From positions 4,154,001-4,218,000 of the forward strand of contig NZ_CP067101.1 in assembly GCF_016616425.1 (NCBI RefSeq): a stretch of DNA of 64,000 nt, written 5' to 3'. The notes beneath the pieces were generated by a model. It was not told the origin of the DNA. It was given only the letters and a program-made list of their open reading frames with translations, and made no database searches. Both the position numbers and the translations under genes were made by a program. Of this stretch, positions 28,598 to 36,401 are shown piece by piece (the first letter of the stretch is position 1; every line of letters begins with the position of its first letter). This DNA comes from Bradyrhizobium diazoefficiens. GTDB lineage: Bacteria > Pseudomonadota > Alphaproteobacteria > Rhizobiales > Xanthobacteraceae.

Positions 28598-28807
28598 TCA
28601 CGCGACCTGCGCCCGAAACAACCACCGGCGATCGCGTTCGCGGCGCGCGCGGAAGCGGTCAACGCAGGCCTTGGAGCAGAGCGCGGTGCGCCAGGAATAG
28701 TGACGGATCAGACCGAACTTGCCGGCACAGACCGCGCAGCACTTGGCTGAAGGGTAGCTCTCAGACTTGGATGGGCGACGCTCAGGAAGTTCCAATGTAT
28801 CGCACAT
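28598..28807 (-). CDS. Cys-rich small protein C (CxxC/CxxxC)
   Basis: A predicted 69-residue protein starting MCDTLELPERRPSKSESYPS. It has KCCAVCAGKFGLIRHYSW then ALCSKACVDRFRARRERDRRWL: two Cys pairs 15-17 residues apart, then a strongly basic helix. The layout resembles small zinc fingers of the TRASH/FCS kind. GGGAG precedes the ATG at 28807. An upstream in-frame start at 28861 is possible. It is 80 bp upstream of protein B on the same strand, so all three may form one transcript. Confidence 0.7.
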   Translation of the reverse strand: MCDTLELPERRPSKSESYPSAKCCAVCAGKFGLIRHYSWRTALCSKACVDRFRARRERDRRWLFRAQVA

Positions 28808-28935
28808 AGTTTCTCCCTCGTTCTGTTGGTTGCGTTCTGGTCGACACTCCCGATTGGTCATGAGGCTAGTCCGCCAGGCACGAGGCGCTCAATTGTACGG
28901 AGGTAAATGACCGACATGACTAGGAATGGACGAGC

Positions 28936-28949
28936 TATACCTAGGTTTG
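28936..28949 (+). promoter_or_regulatory. Candidate regulator-binding motif upstream of the kinase gene
   Basis: TATACCTAGGTTTG lies in the gap between the Cys-rich genes and the kinase. It is followed immediately by a short dyad, CCCCG...CGGGG (28950-28966). A 12/14 match occurs in inverted orientation at 31837-31850, before the receiver-only gene. Shared placement at both ends of a two-component cluster suggests an operator for its FixJ-type regulator. This is inference only. Confidence 0.35.
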
Positions 28950-29194
28950 CCCCGTAATGTCCGGGGCCTGTCGCGCCCCGCGTTCAACGAGACGGCGCGC
29001 GATGCTCAAGTTGCACGGTCACCGCGAAAAAGCTGCCTGGCGCGGCGCGCTTGATGCACCGCAGTGTACAGCGCGGCGAGCAGGCCATGCGCGGGCCAAT
29101 GCCCCACCCGCCCATCCGACTTTGGCTGGAATTGCTCCGCTGGCGGCAACGTGCTCTACTCGTGTTCACGCAGAGAGCGCCGGGAACGTCTGCG

Positions 29195-31177
29195 ATGAAG
29201 CCTGGCCGGGCAGCGACATTCGGAAAGTCAGCCACGCAATTCCTCGTCGGCTGCGTCAGGCAAGCTGTTACCGCCAAACCCCGCACTGAGCGCGGTGACG
29301 CCGCTCTGCTTGAGGCGGTCAAGCAATGGCAGCAAGTCTTCGAGCACAACCCGGTCATGTATTTCATGATCGATCCGACCGGAACTGTCATCAACGTGAA
29401 CACGTTCGGTGCCGGGCAACTTGGCTATACGGCCGCGGAGTTGATCGGCCGATCGGTGCTGGATGTCTTCTTCGAGGAAGATCGCGACTTCGTCCGCGCG
29501 TGCGTCGCGCTGTGCCTTGAGACTGTCGATCAGTCACACACTTGGGAAATCCGGAAGGTTCGCAAGGACGGCTCGGTCCTATGGGTGCGCGAGAACGCCA
29601 AGTCCATGCTGCGAGCCGAGGGCGGACCGATCGTGCTGGTTGCCTGCGAGAACATCACCGAGCGCAAGGAGGCGGAGAACGCGCTGCGACAGAGCGAGGC
29701 TTACCTCGCGCAGGCGCAGGAATTGAGCCACACCGGCAGTTTCGGCTGGAGGGCAGCGACCAAGGAGATCACTTGGTCCAAGGAGACCTATCGCATCTTC
29801 CAATGCGACGAGGGGACCAAGCCAGAGATCCCCTTCATGCTCCAGCGGATCCATCCGGAGGACCGGCTCGCGGTGCAGCGAACCACGGCTCGCGCGGCGC
29901 GAGAGGGAACAGATTACGACCACGAATACCGGCTCCTGATGCCCGACGGCTCCATCAAGTACGTCCGAGCGGTGGCCCGGGCGACGCGAGATTCCAGCGG
30001 TCGGGTCGAATTCGTCGGGTCGGTCACCGACGTCACGGCGACCAAAGAAGCAGAAGGCAGGCTGCGTGAGAGCGAGCAGCGCTTTCGCGACTATGCCGAA
30101 ACCGCCTCTGACTGGTTCTGGGAGACGGGGCCAGACCATCGCGTGACCCAGGTATCGCAACATTCAGATAGCGTTACCACCCCTGCGGGTCTGATCGGGC
30201 TCACCCGTTGGGACATTGCTCCGGACGCCGATCTCGAGCCGGAAAAATGGCGACAACATCGAGCAGCGCTCGACGCCCACATCCCGTTCCGCGACCTTGT
30301 CTATCGTAGCAAAGACCGCAACGGACAGCCGATCTATGTCCGAACCAGCGGCAAGCCCTTCTTCGACGCCGACGGCGCTTTTCAGGGTTATCGCGGCGTC
30401 TGCACCGACGTGACCGCGGCCATCCGGGCCGATCAGGCCGAAGACGCACTGCGCAAGGCCCAAGCCGAACTCGCCCATGTGACACGCGTCACCACACTGG
30501 GCGAGTTGACGGCTTCGATTGCCCACGAAATCAACCAGCCGCTCGCCGCCGTGATCGCAAACGCCGACGCCTGCCTCTCCTGGCTGCAGCGCAGTCCGCC
30601 CGACCTCAAGGCGGCGCGCCGCTCCGTGGAGTGGATCATCGAGGATGGCAAGCGTGCCAGTGACGTGATCCGCCACGTTCGCGCGCTCGCCAAGCGTTCC
30701 GATATCGAGATGGCTCCGCTCGACGTCAGCGTGGTCGTGCGCGAGGCTGTGGCGCTCGTTCAACGGGAGATGGCAAGCCACGCCGTGTCGGTGCGAATGG
30801 AGCTGTCGTCGGCGCTCCCCAGGATTGTTGGCGATCGAATCCAATTGCAGCAGGTCCTGATCAATCTGATCAAGAACGGGATCGAGGCCATGGAAGGCAT
30901 CGATGACCGCCCGCGCGAGCTGGCGATCCGGGCAGCGGACGGCGACGGCGGGGTGCTGGTGAGCGTCGCCGACTGCGGCGTCGGCATCGACCAACAGGCA
31001 ATGGACCGCCTGTTCATGCCGTTCTTTACCACGAAGGCCAGCGGCATGGGCATGGGCCTGTCGATCTGCCGCTCTATTATCGAGGCCCATGGCGGACGAC
31101 TTTCAGCCGTGCCGAACCAGGAGCATGGCGCGACTTTTCAGATCACCCTGCCGCTCCATCGAGAGGAAGCATCGTGA
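29195..31177 (+). CDS. PAS-domain sensor histidine kinase
   Basis: A predicted 660-residue cytosolic kinase without clear membrane spans. Three PAS modules are seen: about residues 35-160 ([20 protein letters not shown] ... [11 protein letters not shown]), about 165-290 (ending [15 protein letters not shown]) and about 300-420 ([19 protein letters not shown] ... [13 protein letters not shown]). HisKA follows with His444 in [15 protein letters not shown], then HATPase ([35 protein letters not shown]). No heme-binding FixL signature is evident. The start is uncertain: in-frame codons at 29054 and 29087 would add a non-conserved leader. The stop overlaps the next gene by 4 bp. Confidence 0.9.
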   Translation: MKPGRAATFGKSATQFLVGCVRQAVTAKPRTERGDAALLEAVKQWQQVFEHNPVMYFMIDPTGTVINVNTFGAGQLGYTAAELIGRSVLDVFFEEDRDFVRACVALCLETVDQSHTWEIRKVRKDGSVLWVRENAKSMLRAEGGPIVLVACENITERKEAENALRQSEAYLAQAQELSHTGSFGWRAATKEITWSKETYRIFQCDEGTKPEIPFMLQRIHPEDRLAVQRTTARAAREGTDYDHEYRLLMPDGSIKYVRAVARATRDSSGRVEFVGSVTDVTATKEAEGRLRESEQRFRDYAETASDWFWETGPDHRVTQVSQHSDSVTTPAGLIGLTRWDIAPDADLEPEKWRQHRAALDAHIPFRDLVYRSKDRNGQPIYVRTSGKPFFDADGAFQGYRGVCTDVTAAIRADQAEDALRKAQAELAHVTRVTTLGELTASIAHEINQPLAAVIANADACLSWLQRSPPDLKAARRSVEWIIEDGKRASDVIRHVRALAKRSDIEMAPLDVSVVVREAVALVQREMASHAVSVRMELSSALPRIVGDRIQLQQVLINLIKNGIEAMEGIDDRPRELAIRAADGDGGVLVSVADCGVGIDQQAMDRLFMPFFTTKASGMGMGLSICRSIIEAHGGRLSAVPNQEHGATFQITLPLHREEAS

Positions 31178-31845
31178 TCGAGCGCGCGGAGCCTTCGCCG
31201 CCCAGGGAAGACGGCGATCAGCCAATCGTCATCATCGTCGATGACGATGCATCCATGCGCCGTGCGCTCACCAATCTGTTCGAATCGGTGGGCCTCAAGG
31301 TCGAGGCATTCGGCTCGGCGCCGCAACTCCTGCAAGCCAAGCCGCCAGATGTCCCCGGTTGCCTGGTGCTCGACATCCGCCTGCCGGGAACAAGCGGCCT
31401 TGACCTGCAGGCCGATCTTGCAAAGGCCAATATCCACACGCCCATCATATTCATCACCGGTCATGGTGATATTCCCATGACCGTTCGGGCAATGAAGAGC
31501 GGGGCGATCGACTTCTTGACCAAGCCGGTTCGCGACCAGGACATTCTGGATGCGGTCCAGGCCGCGATCGAGCGAGACCGCAAGCGCCGTGACCTCAACA
31601 AGACGGTCTCGAACGTCAGATCACGCTTCGAGTCACTCACCTCGCGGGAGCGGGACGTATTGTCACTGGTGACGTCGGGCCTGATGAACAAGCAAGTGGC
31701 TGCCCAGCTCGGTTTGGCGGAAATCACCGTCAAGATCTATCGCGGCCAGATCATGCGAAAAATGGGCGCGAAGTCGCTGGCCGACCTGGTGAGAATGAGC
31801 GAGGCGCTGGGGATTCGACCCGGCAAGCCCAACGTACAAACCTAA
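31174..31845 (+). CDS. FixJ/NarL-type response regulator
   Basis: A 223-residue transcription factor. The receiver has Asp67 in [13 protein letters not shown], preceded by [12 protein letters not shown], with Lys in [10 protein letters not shown]. The C-terminal LuxR-type helix-turn-helix is [20 protein letters not shown] to [15 protein letters not shown]. It starts with GTG overlapping the kinase stop (GTGA), so it is co-translated with the kinase and is its probable partner. The receiver-to-HTH arrangement is that of FixJ and NodW-like regulators, but the target genes are not evident. Confidence 0.94.
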   Translation: MIERAEPSPPREDGDQPIVIIVDDDASMRRALTNLFESVGLKVEAFGSAPQLLQAKPPDVPGCLVLDIRLPGTSGLDLQADLAKANIHTPIIFITGHGDIPMTVRAMKSGAIDFLTKPVRDQDILDAVQAAIERDRKRRDLNKTVSNVRSRFESLTSRERDVLSLVTSGLMNKQVAAQLGLAEITVKIYRGQIMRKMGAKSLADLVRMSEALGIRPGKPNVQT

Positions 31846-31850
31846 GTATG
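31837..31850 (-). promoter_or_regulatory. Second copy of the candidate operator motif
   Basis: CAAACCTAAGTATG on the plus strand reads CATACTTAGGTTTG on the minus strand, matching 12 of 14 positions of the motif at 28936-28949. It straddles the stop codon of the FixJ-type regulator and lies about 90 bp before the receiver-only gene, so it could control that gene separately. Confidence 0.35.
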
Positions 31851-31938
31851 AGTTTCAAATGGTGACTGGCAAGTCCACCTTACGGGTTTATGTGGCCGTA
31901 GCGACGGCAAGCGTAATCCCGGGCAAGGAGCGGACGTC

Positions 31939-32340
31939 TTGTCAGTGGCTTCGGTCATTTCGGTGCTTGATGATGACCCCTACGTGCGGGCCGCGATCAA
32001 CAATCTGTTGGAATCCCGCGGATACATCGTCCACACATTCGCCTCCGCCGAGGAATTCTTGAGGTCGACCGATTTGAACGACACCTCCTGTGTGATCGCG
32101 GACGTGCAGATGCCGTCGGTAACGGGAATCGATCTGCTGACGCAGATGCGCGCGCAGGGTTCGGCTACGCCGTTCATCTTCATCACCGCTTTCCCGGAGG
32201 AGAGCGTGCGTGTACGTGCGCTCAAAGCCGGCGCGACCTGTTTCCTCGGTAAGCCGTTCGCTGCGTCGGATCTGATGCAATGCCTGGAGCAAGCGTTAGC
32301 CGCAGGCGACGAAACCACGAAGCAATCGCCCGGCGGTTAG
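31939..32340 (+). CDS. Receiver-only response regulator
   Basis: A 133-residue stand-alone receiver: VLDDDPYVRAAINNLL, phosphoacceptor Asp55 in SCVIADVQMPSVTG, ITAFPEESV and Lys in FLGKPFAASDL. It begins with TTG. The choice is supported by AAGGAG 8 bp before it. It probably acts as a phosphate sink or modulator for the preceding kinase/FixJ-type pair, from which it is separated by 93 bp. A DNA-binding domain is absent. Confidence 0.88.
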   Translation: MSVASVISVLDDDPYVRAAINNLLESRGYIVHTFASAEEFLRSTDLNDTSCVIADVQMPSVTGIDLLTQMRAQGSATPFIFITAFPEESVRVRALKAGATCFLGKPFAASDLMQCLEQALAAGDETTKQSPGG

Positions 32341-32413
32341 CGAAGGCGACGGTTACAACACAAACAGCAAAGGTCCCGATCGCGTGGCGGCGTGCGAGAG
32401 GGACGCCCCGGGC

Positions 32414-33385
32414 TCAATCGACCGTGATGTGCGCCGCCTTGATCATCGGCCACCATTTCGCGATCTCGGCCTTCTGACGGGCGCCGAGCGCTTCGGGCGT
32501 AAGCTGGTCCTTCGGCGTCATCTCCAAGCCCTGGCTTTCGAGCTGCTTCCTCACCGCGGGATCGTTCAGCGCATCCACGGCTGCGGCGTTGAGCTTTGTC
32601 ACGATCTCCTTCGGCGTGCCCTTCGGCACCCACAGGCCCGACCACAGCGTCATGTTGAAGCCTTTGAGACCCGCCTCCTCCGCGGTCGGGATCTCCGGTG
32701 CGGAGGACAGCCGCTTGGTATCGGTGATGGCGTAGGCGCGGATGGTCCCGGCGCGGACCTGGCCGATCGAGTTGGAGGTCTGATCGACGATGATGTCGAT
32801 CTGACCGGCGATGAGATCGTTCAGCGCGGGCGCGGTGCCGCGATACGGCACGAATTGCAGCTTGACGCCGGAGACGTTCTCGAAATAGACGCCGGCGATA
32901 TGGCTGCCGGAGCCAGCGCCGGCGGTGCCCGCTGTCGGCGGCGACGGCCGCGACTTCAACCATTCGATCAGCTCTTTCAGCGAGGTTGCGGGCACCGCGT
33001 TCCTGCTGACGATGATCATCGGATTGCTCGGCAGCAGCACCACAGGCTCGAGATCGGTAACGAGGTCGTACTTGAGCTTGTAAACGGCGCCATTGGCGAC
33101 GTGGGTGCCGAGATGGCCGAACGAGACGGTATAGCCGTCTGGCGGCGATTGCACGGCGCGGCCGACGCCGATCGAGCCGCCCGCGCCGGTGACGTTCTCG
33201 ATCACGACGGCTTGGCCCAGCGACGTGCGCATCCGCTCGGCGAGCACCCGCGCCATCGCATCCGACGGACCGCCGGCGGCGAATGGCACGATGATAGTGA
33301 TCGGATGGGAGGGATAGTCATCGGCGCGCGCGGCGCCGGTCACAGCGAGAATAGCAAACAGCGCAGCCCAGACGGCCTTCGTCAT
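32414..33385 (-). CDS. Tripartite tricarboxylate transporter substrate-binding protein (TctC/Bug family)
   Basis: A 323-residue periplasmic binding protein: signal peptide MTKAVWAALFAILAVTGAARA, then DDYPSHPITIIVPFAAGGPSD, the family signature, and TGAGGSIGVGRAVQSPPDGYT. Bug proteins bind carboxylates or other small acids. The membrane partners TctA/TctB are not nearby, so it is one of the many orphan binders of this family. GGGGAG precedes the start. An in-frame start at 33448 would place the signal peptide internally and is rejected. Confidence 0.92.
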   Translation of the reverse strand: MTKAVWAALFAILAVTGAARADDYPSHPITIIVPFAAGGPSDAMARVLAERMRTSLGQAVVIENVTGAGGSIGVGRAVQSPPDGYTVSFGHLGTHVANGAVYKLKYDLVTDLEPVVLLPSNPMIIVSRNAVPATSLKELIEWLKSRPSPPTAGTAGAGSGSHIAGVYFENVSGVKLQFVPYRGTAPALNDLIAGQIDIIVDQTSNSIGQVRAGTIRAYAITDTKRLSSAPEIPTAEEAGLKGFNMTLWSGLWVPKGTPKEIVTKLNAAAVDALNDPAVRKQLESQGLEMTPKDQLTPEALGARQKAEIAKWWPMIKAAHITVD

Positions 33386-33419
33386 TGTCTTCTCCCCAGC
33401 GATGTCGGTATTGTTTTTG

Positions 33420-33441
33420 CTCTTCCCGCGTACGGGAAGAG
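33420..33441. terminator. Perfect hairpin between threonine synthase-like gene and tctC
   Basis: Arms CTCTTCCCG and CGGGAAGAG (9 bp, perfect) around a 4-bp loop CGTA, 26 bp after the minus-strand stop of the threonine synthase-like gene and 35 bp before the tctC start. On the minus strand the arm is followed by A-rich, not U-rich, sequence, so it is not a canonical intrinsic terminator. It may instead stabilise the upstream mRNA 3' end or mark a processing site. Confidence 0.4.
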
Positions 33442-33466
33442 GGATCATTCGTGGCGGATTGCCGCA

Positions 33467-34708
33467 CTAGAACTGCGTGTAATCGATCGGCTTGTGGCGG
33501 TCGAGTGTGCGGGTGACCGGCGGCAGCGGATATTTCAGGCCGGTGGCGCAGTTGAACAGCATCACGCGGTCGGACTTGCTGACGCGGCCGTCAGCCAGGC
33601 TCTCCTTGTAGGCGGCATAGGTGGCGGCGCCCTCGGGGCACAGCAGCAGCCCCTCCTCGCGCGCGACCTCGTTCAGCGCCGACGAGATCTTGTCGTCGTC
33701 GACCGCAATCGCAAAGCCCTTGCTCTCGCGCACCGCGCGCAAGATCAGGAAATCGCCGATCGCCTGCGGCACGCGGATGCCCGATGCGATAGTGTGGGCG
33801 TCCTCCCAGCGTGCCGCGTGCTCCGTGCCGGCCTCGTAAGCACGCACCATCGGCGCACAGCCGGAGGCCTGCACCGCGACCATGCGCGGGCGCTTGCTTC
33901 CGATGAAACCGATCTTCTCGAGCTCGTCGAACGCCTTCCACATGCCGATCAGGCCGGTGCCGCCGCCGGTCGGATAGAAGATCACGTCGGGCACGTCCCA
34001 GCCGAGCTGCTCGGCGAGCTCCAGACCCATCGTCTTCTTGCCCTCGATGCGGTACGGCTCCTTCAGTGTCGAGGTGTCGAACCAGCCGACTTTTGCCTTG
34101 CCCTCGCCGACGATCTTGCCGCAATCGTCGATATAGCCGTTGACGCGGTAGACGGTCGCGCCCTGCAGCTCGATCTCGCTGACGTTCACTTCCGGCGTGT
34201 CGGCTGGGCAGAAGATCGTGGTCTTGATGCCGCAGGAGGTCGCATAGGCCGCCAGCGCAGCGCCGGCATTGCCATTGGTCGGCATCGCCATGTGCTTGAT
34301 GCCGAGCGCCTTGCCCATCGACACCGCCATGACGAGGCCGCGCGCCTTGAACGAGCCGGTCGGCAGCCGCCCCTCGTCCTTGACGATGATCTCGCCGCCG
34401 CCGAGTCTTGCGCCGAGCTTCGGCAGCCGGATCAGCGGCGTCGTGACTTCGCCGAGCGAGACGATGTCCTTGCATTTGCGCACCGGCAGCAGCTCGCGGT
34501 AGCGCCACATGTCCGCGGGGCGGTGGCTAAGCGCATCCTTGGTCAGCGCCTTCTTCACGCCTGCGAGGTCGTAGCGCACCAGCAACGGCTTGCCGGCTTT
34601 CGAGAGGTTATGGACCTGGTCGGCGGCGTAGTGATCGCCCTCCATCGCGCATTCGAGATGGGTGACGAAGGACGGGCGTTCGATGGTCAGATTGTCGTTG
34701 TCGTGCAT
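33467..34708 (-). CDS. Threonine synthase-like PLP enzyme
   Basis: A 413-residue fold-type II PLP enzyme. The Schiff-base Lys is in DEGRLPTGSFKARGL. PTNGNAGAALAAYA and FYPTGGGTGLIGMWKAF form the phosphate-binding loops. These match the threonine synthase/threonine dehydratase superfamily. The full-length type resembles archaeal-plant threonine synthases more than E. coli ThrC. Neighbouring thr genes are absent, so the substrate (O-phosphohomoserine or another phospho- or hydroxy-amino acid) is not proven. It is 81 bp upstream of the TctC-type gene on the same strand. Confidence 0.85.
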   Translation of the reverse strand: MHDNDNLTIERPSFVTHLECAMEGDHYAADQVHNLSKAGKPLLVRYDLAGVKKALTKDALSHRPADMWRYRELLPVRKCKDIVSLGEVTTPLIRLPKLGARLGGGEIIVKDEGRLPTGSFKARGLVMAVSMGKALGIKHMAMPTNGNAGAALAAYATSCGIKTTIFCPADTPEVNVSEIELQGATVYRVNGYIDDCGKIVGEGKAKVGWFDTSTLKEPYRIEGKKTMGLELAEQLGWDVPDVIFYPTGGGTGLIGMWKAFDELEKIGFIGSKRPRMVAVQASGCAPMVRAYEAGTEHAARWEDAHTIASGIRVPQAIGDFLILRAVRESKGFAIAVDDDKISSALNEVAREEGLLLCPEGAATYAAYKESLADGRVSKSDRVMLFNCATGLKYPLPPVTRTLDRHKPIDYTQF

Positions 34709-34750
34709 GGCTCGCTTCTTTCTTCTTGCTTATTCAGTCGAGGCATTTCA

Positions 34751-34837
34751 CGTCATTGCGAGGAGCTCCTGCGACGAAGCAATCCAGACTGCCTCAACGG
34801 AAAGACTCTGGATTGCTTCGCTTCGCTCGCAATGACG
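34751..34837. repeat. 87-bp intergenic palindromic repeat (CGTCATTGCGAGGAG type), copy 1
   Basis: Bounded by CGTCATTGCGAG and CTCGCAATGACG, which are inverted repeats of each other, with an inner inverted pair GAAGCAATCCAG/CTGGATTGCTTC. It begins 8 bp after the lpd stop codon. A second, about 85% similar copy lies at 36310-36391. I recall this element as abundant in Bradyrhizobium and relatives. Confidence 0.88.
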
Positions 34838-34844
34838 GCGGCGG

Positions 34845-36266
34845 TCAAATATTCAGCACCCTTCCATACGCATCCAGCACGGCTTCCTTCATCATCTCCG
34901 ACAGGGTCGGATGCGGGAACACCGTGTGCATCAACTCCTCTTCGGTCGTCTCCAGATTCATTGCGACGACGTAGCCCTGGATCAGCTCGGTCACCTCGGC
35001 GCCGACCATGTGGGCGCCAAGAAGCTGGCCGGTCTTCTTGTCGAAGATCACCTTGACCAGGCCCTGGTCCTCGCCGAGCGCGATGGCCTTGCCGTTGCCG
35101 ACGAAGGGGAAGCGGCCGACGCGGATCTCGCGGCCGCTCTCCTTGGCCCTGGCTTCGGTGAGGCCGACGGAAGCCACCTGCGGCTGACAATAGGTGCAGC
35201 CGGGGATCAGGTTCTTGTCCATGGGATGCGGATGCAGGCCCTTGATCCCCTCGACGCAGATCACACCCTCGTGCTCCGCCTTGTGCGCCAGCATGGGCGG
35301 ACCGGCGACATCGCCGATGGCGTAGATGCCGGGAACGTTGGTCTTGCCGTAACCGTCGATGACGACGATGCCGCGGTCGGTTTTGACGCCCAGCTTTTCA
35401 AGACCGAGATTCTCGATGTTGCCGACGACGCCGACCGCCGAGATCACCCGCTCGAACTCGGTCGTGACGGGCTTGCCCTTGCCGTCGTCGATGGTGGCGA
35501 CGACGCTGTCGGCCTTCTTCTCCAGTTTTGTCACCTTGGTCGAGGACATGATCTTGATGCCCTGCTTCTCCAGGCGCTTGCGCGCGAGGCCGGCAATCTC
35601 GGCATCCTCGACCGGCAGGATCTGCGGCAGCACCTCGACCACGGTGACGTCAGAGCCCATGGTGTGGAAGAACGAGGCGAACTCGATGCCGATCGCGCCG
35701 GAGCCGACCACCAACAGCGACTTCGGCATCCGTTCCGGCACCATCGCCTCGAAATAGGTCCAGATCAGCTTCTGGTCGGGCTCGAGCCCGGGCAGCACGC
35801 GCGGCCGCGCGCCGGTCGCGAGGATGATGTGCTTGGCCTGGTAGCTTCCCTCGCCCAGCGTGCCCTTCGGCGCCTCGACGTCGGACTTCTTCACGGTAAT
35901 CTTGCCGGGCGCGTCGATCGACGCTGCGCCCCAGATCACGCTGACCTTGTTCTTCTTCATCAGGAAACCGACGCCGTCGTTCAACCGCTTGGAGACGCCG
36001 CGCGAACGCTGCACCACCGCCTTCGGATCGAACGAGACCTTCTCCGCCGACAGGCCGTAGTCCTTGGCATGCTGCATGTAATGGTAGATCTCGGCCGAGC
36101 GCAGCAGCGCCTTGGTCGGGATACAGCCCCAGTTCAGGCAGATGCCGCCGAGATAGGATTTCTCGACGATCGCGACCTTGAAGCCGAGTTGGGCGGCGCG
36201 GATCGCGGTGACATAGCCGCCGGGACCGGAGCCGATGATAATGATGTCGAAGGATGTCTCGGCCAT
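34845..36266 (-). CDS. lpdA: Dihydrolipoyl dehydrogenase (E3)
   Basis: A 473-residue FAD-dependent pyridine nucleotide-disulphide oxidoreductase that reoxidises dihydrolipoyl groups of the 2-oxoacid dehydrogenase complexes. N-terminal FAD motif IIIGSGPGGYVTAIRAAQLG, redox pair GGICLNWGCIPTKAL, NAD-binding GSGAIGIEFASFF, and the C-terminal dimer interface His in HTVFPHPTLSEMMKEA. It closes the pdhA-pdhB-...-pdhC-lpd cluster and is therefore the PDH-linked E3. Confidence 0.97.
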   Translation of the reverse strand: MAETSFDIIIIGSGPGGYVTAIRAAQLGFKVAIVEKSYLGGICLNWGCIPTKALLRSAEIYHYMQHAKDYGLSAEKVSFDPKAVVQRSRGVSKRLNDGVGFLMKKNKVSVIWGAASIDAPGKITVKKSDVEAPKGTLGEGSYQAKHIILATGARPRVLPGLEPDQKLIWTYFEAMVPERMPKSLLVVGSGAIGIEFASFFHTMGSDVTVVEVLPQILPVEDAEIAGLARKRLEKQGIKIMSSTKVTKLEKKADSVVATIDDGKGKPVTTEFERVISAVGVVGNIENLGLEKLGVKTDRGIVVIDGYGKTNVPGIYAIGDVAGPPMLAHKAEHEGVICVEGIKGLHPHPMDKNLIPGCTYCQPQVASVGLTEARAKESGREIRVGRFPFVGNGKAIALGEDQGLVKVIFDKKTGQLLGAHMVGAEVTELIQGYVVAMNLETTEEELMHTVFPHPTLSEMMKEAVLDAYGRVLNI

Positions 36267-36309
36267 GCTTTGCGCTCGTTCCCGTTCAACCGGCCTCAGT
36301 GTTCGAGAC

Positions 36310-36391
36310 CGTCATTGCGAGGAGCTCTTGCGACGAAGCAATCCAGTCTGCCGGTCAGGTCCTGGATTGCTTCGCTTCGCTCGCAATGACG
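36310..36391. repeat. 82-bp intergenic palindromic repeat, copy 2
   Basis: The same architecture as the element at 34751-34837: CGTCATTGCGAGGAGCT at one end, CGCTCGCAATGACG at the other, and an inner GAAGCAATCCAG/CTGGATTGCTTC pair. The two copies differ mainly in the central loop. This one begins 10 bp after the pdhC stop codon and lies 43 bp before the lpd start, so it is within the presumed operon. Confidence 0.88.
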
Positions 36392-36401
36392 ATGCGAATT
36401 C

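Noticed and set aside
29195..31845. Identification of the kinase-regulator pair as FixL-FixJ
   Set aside because: The kinase has three PAS modules without a recognisable heme-binding FixL pattern and no fixK gene follows. Only the FixJ-type architecture of the regulator is supported.
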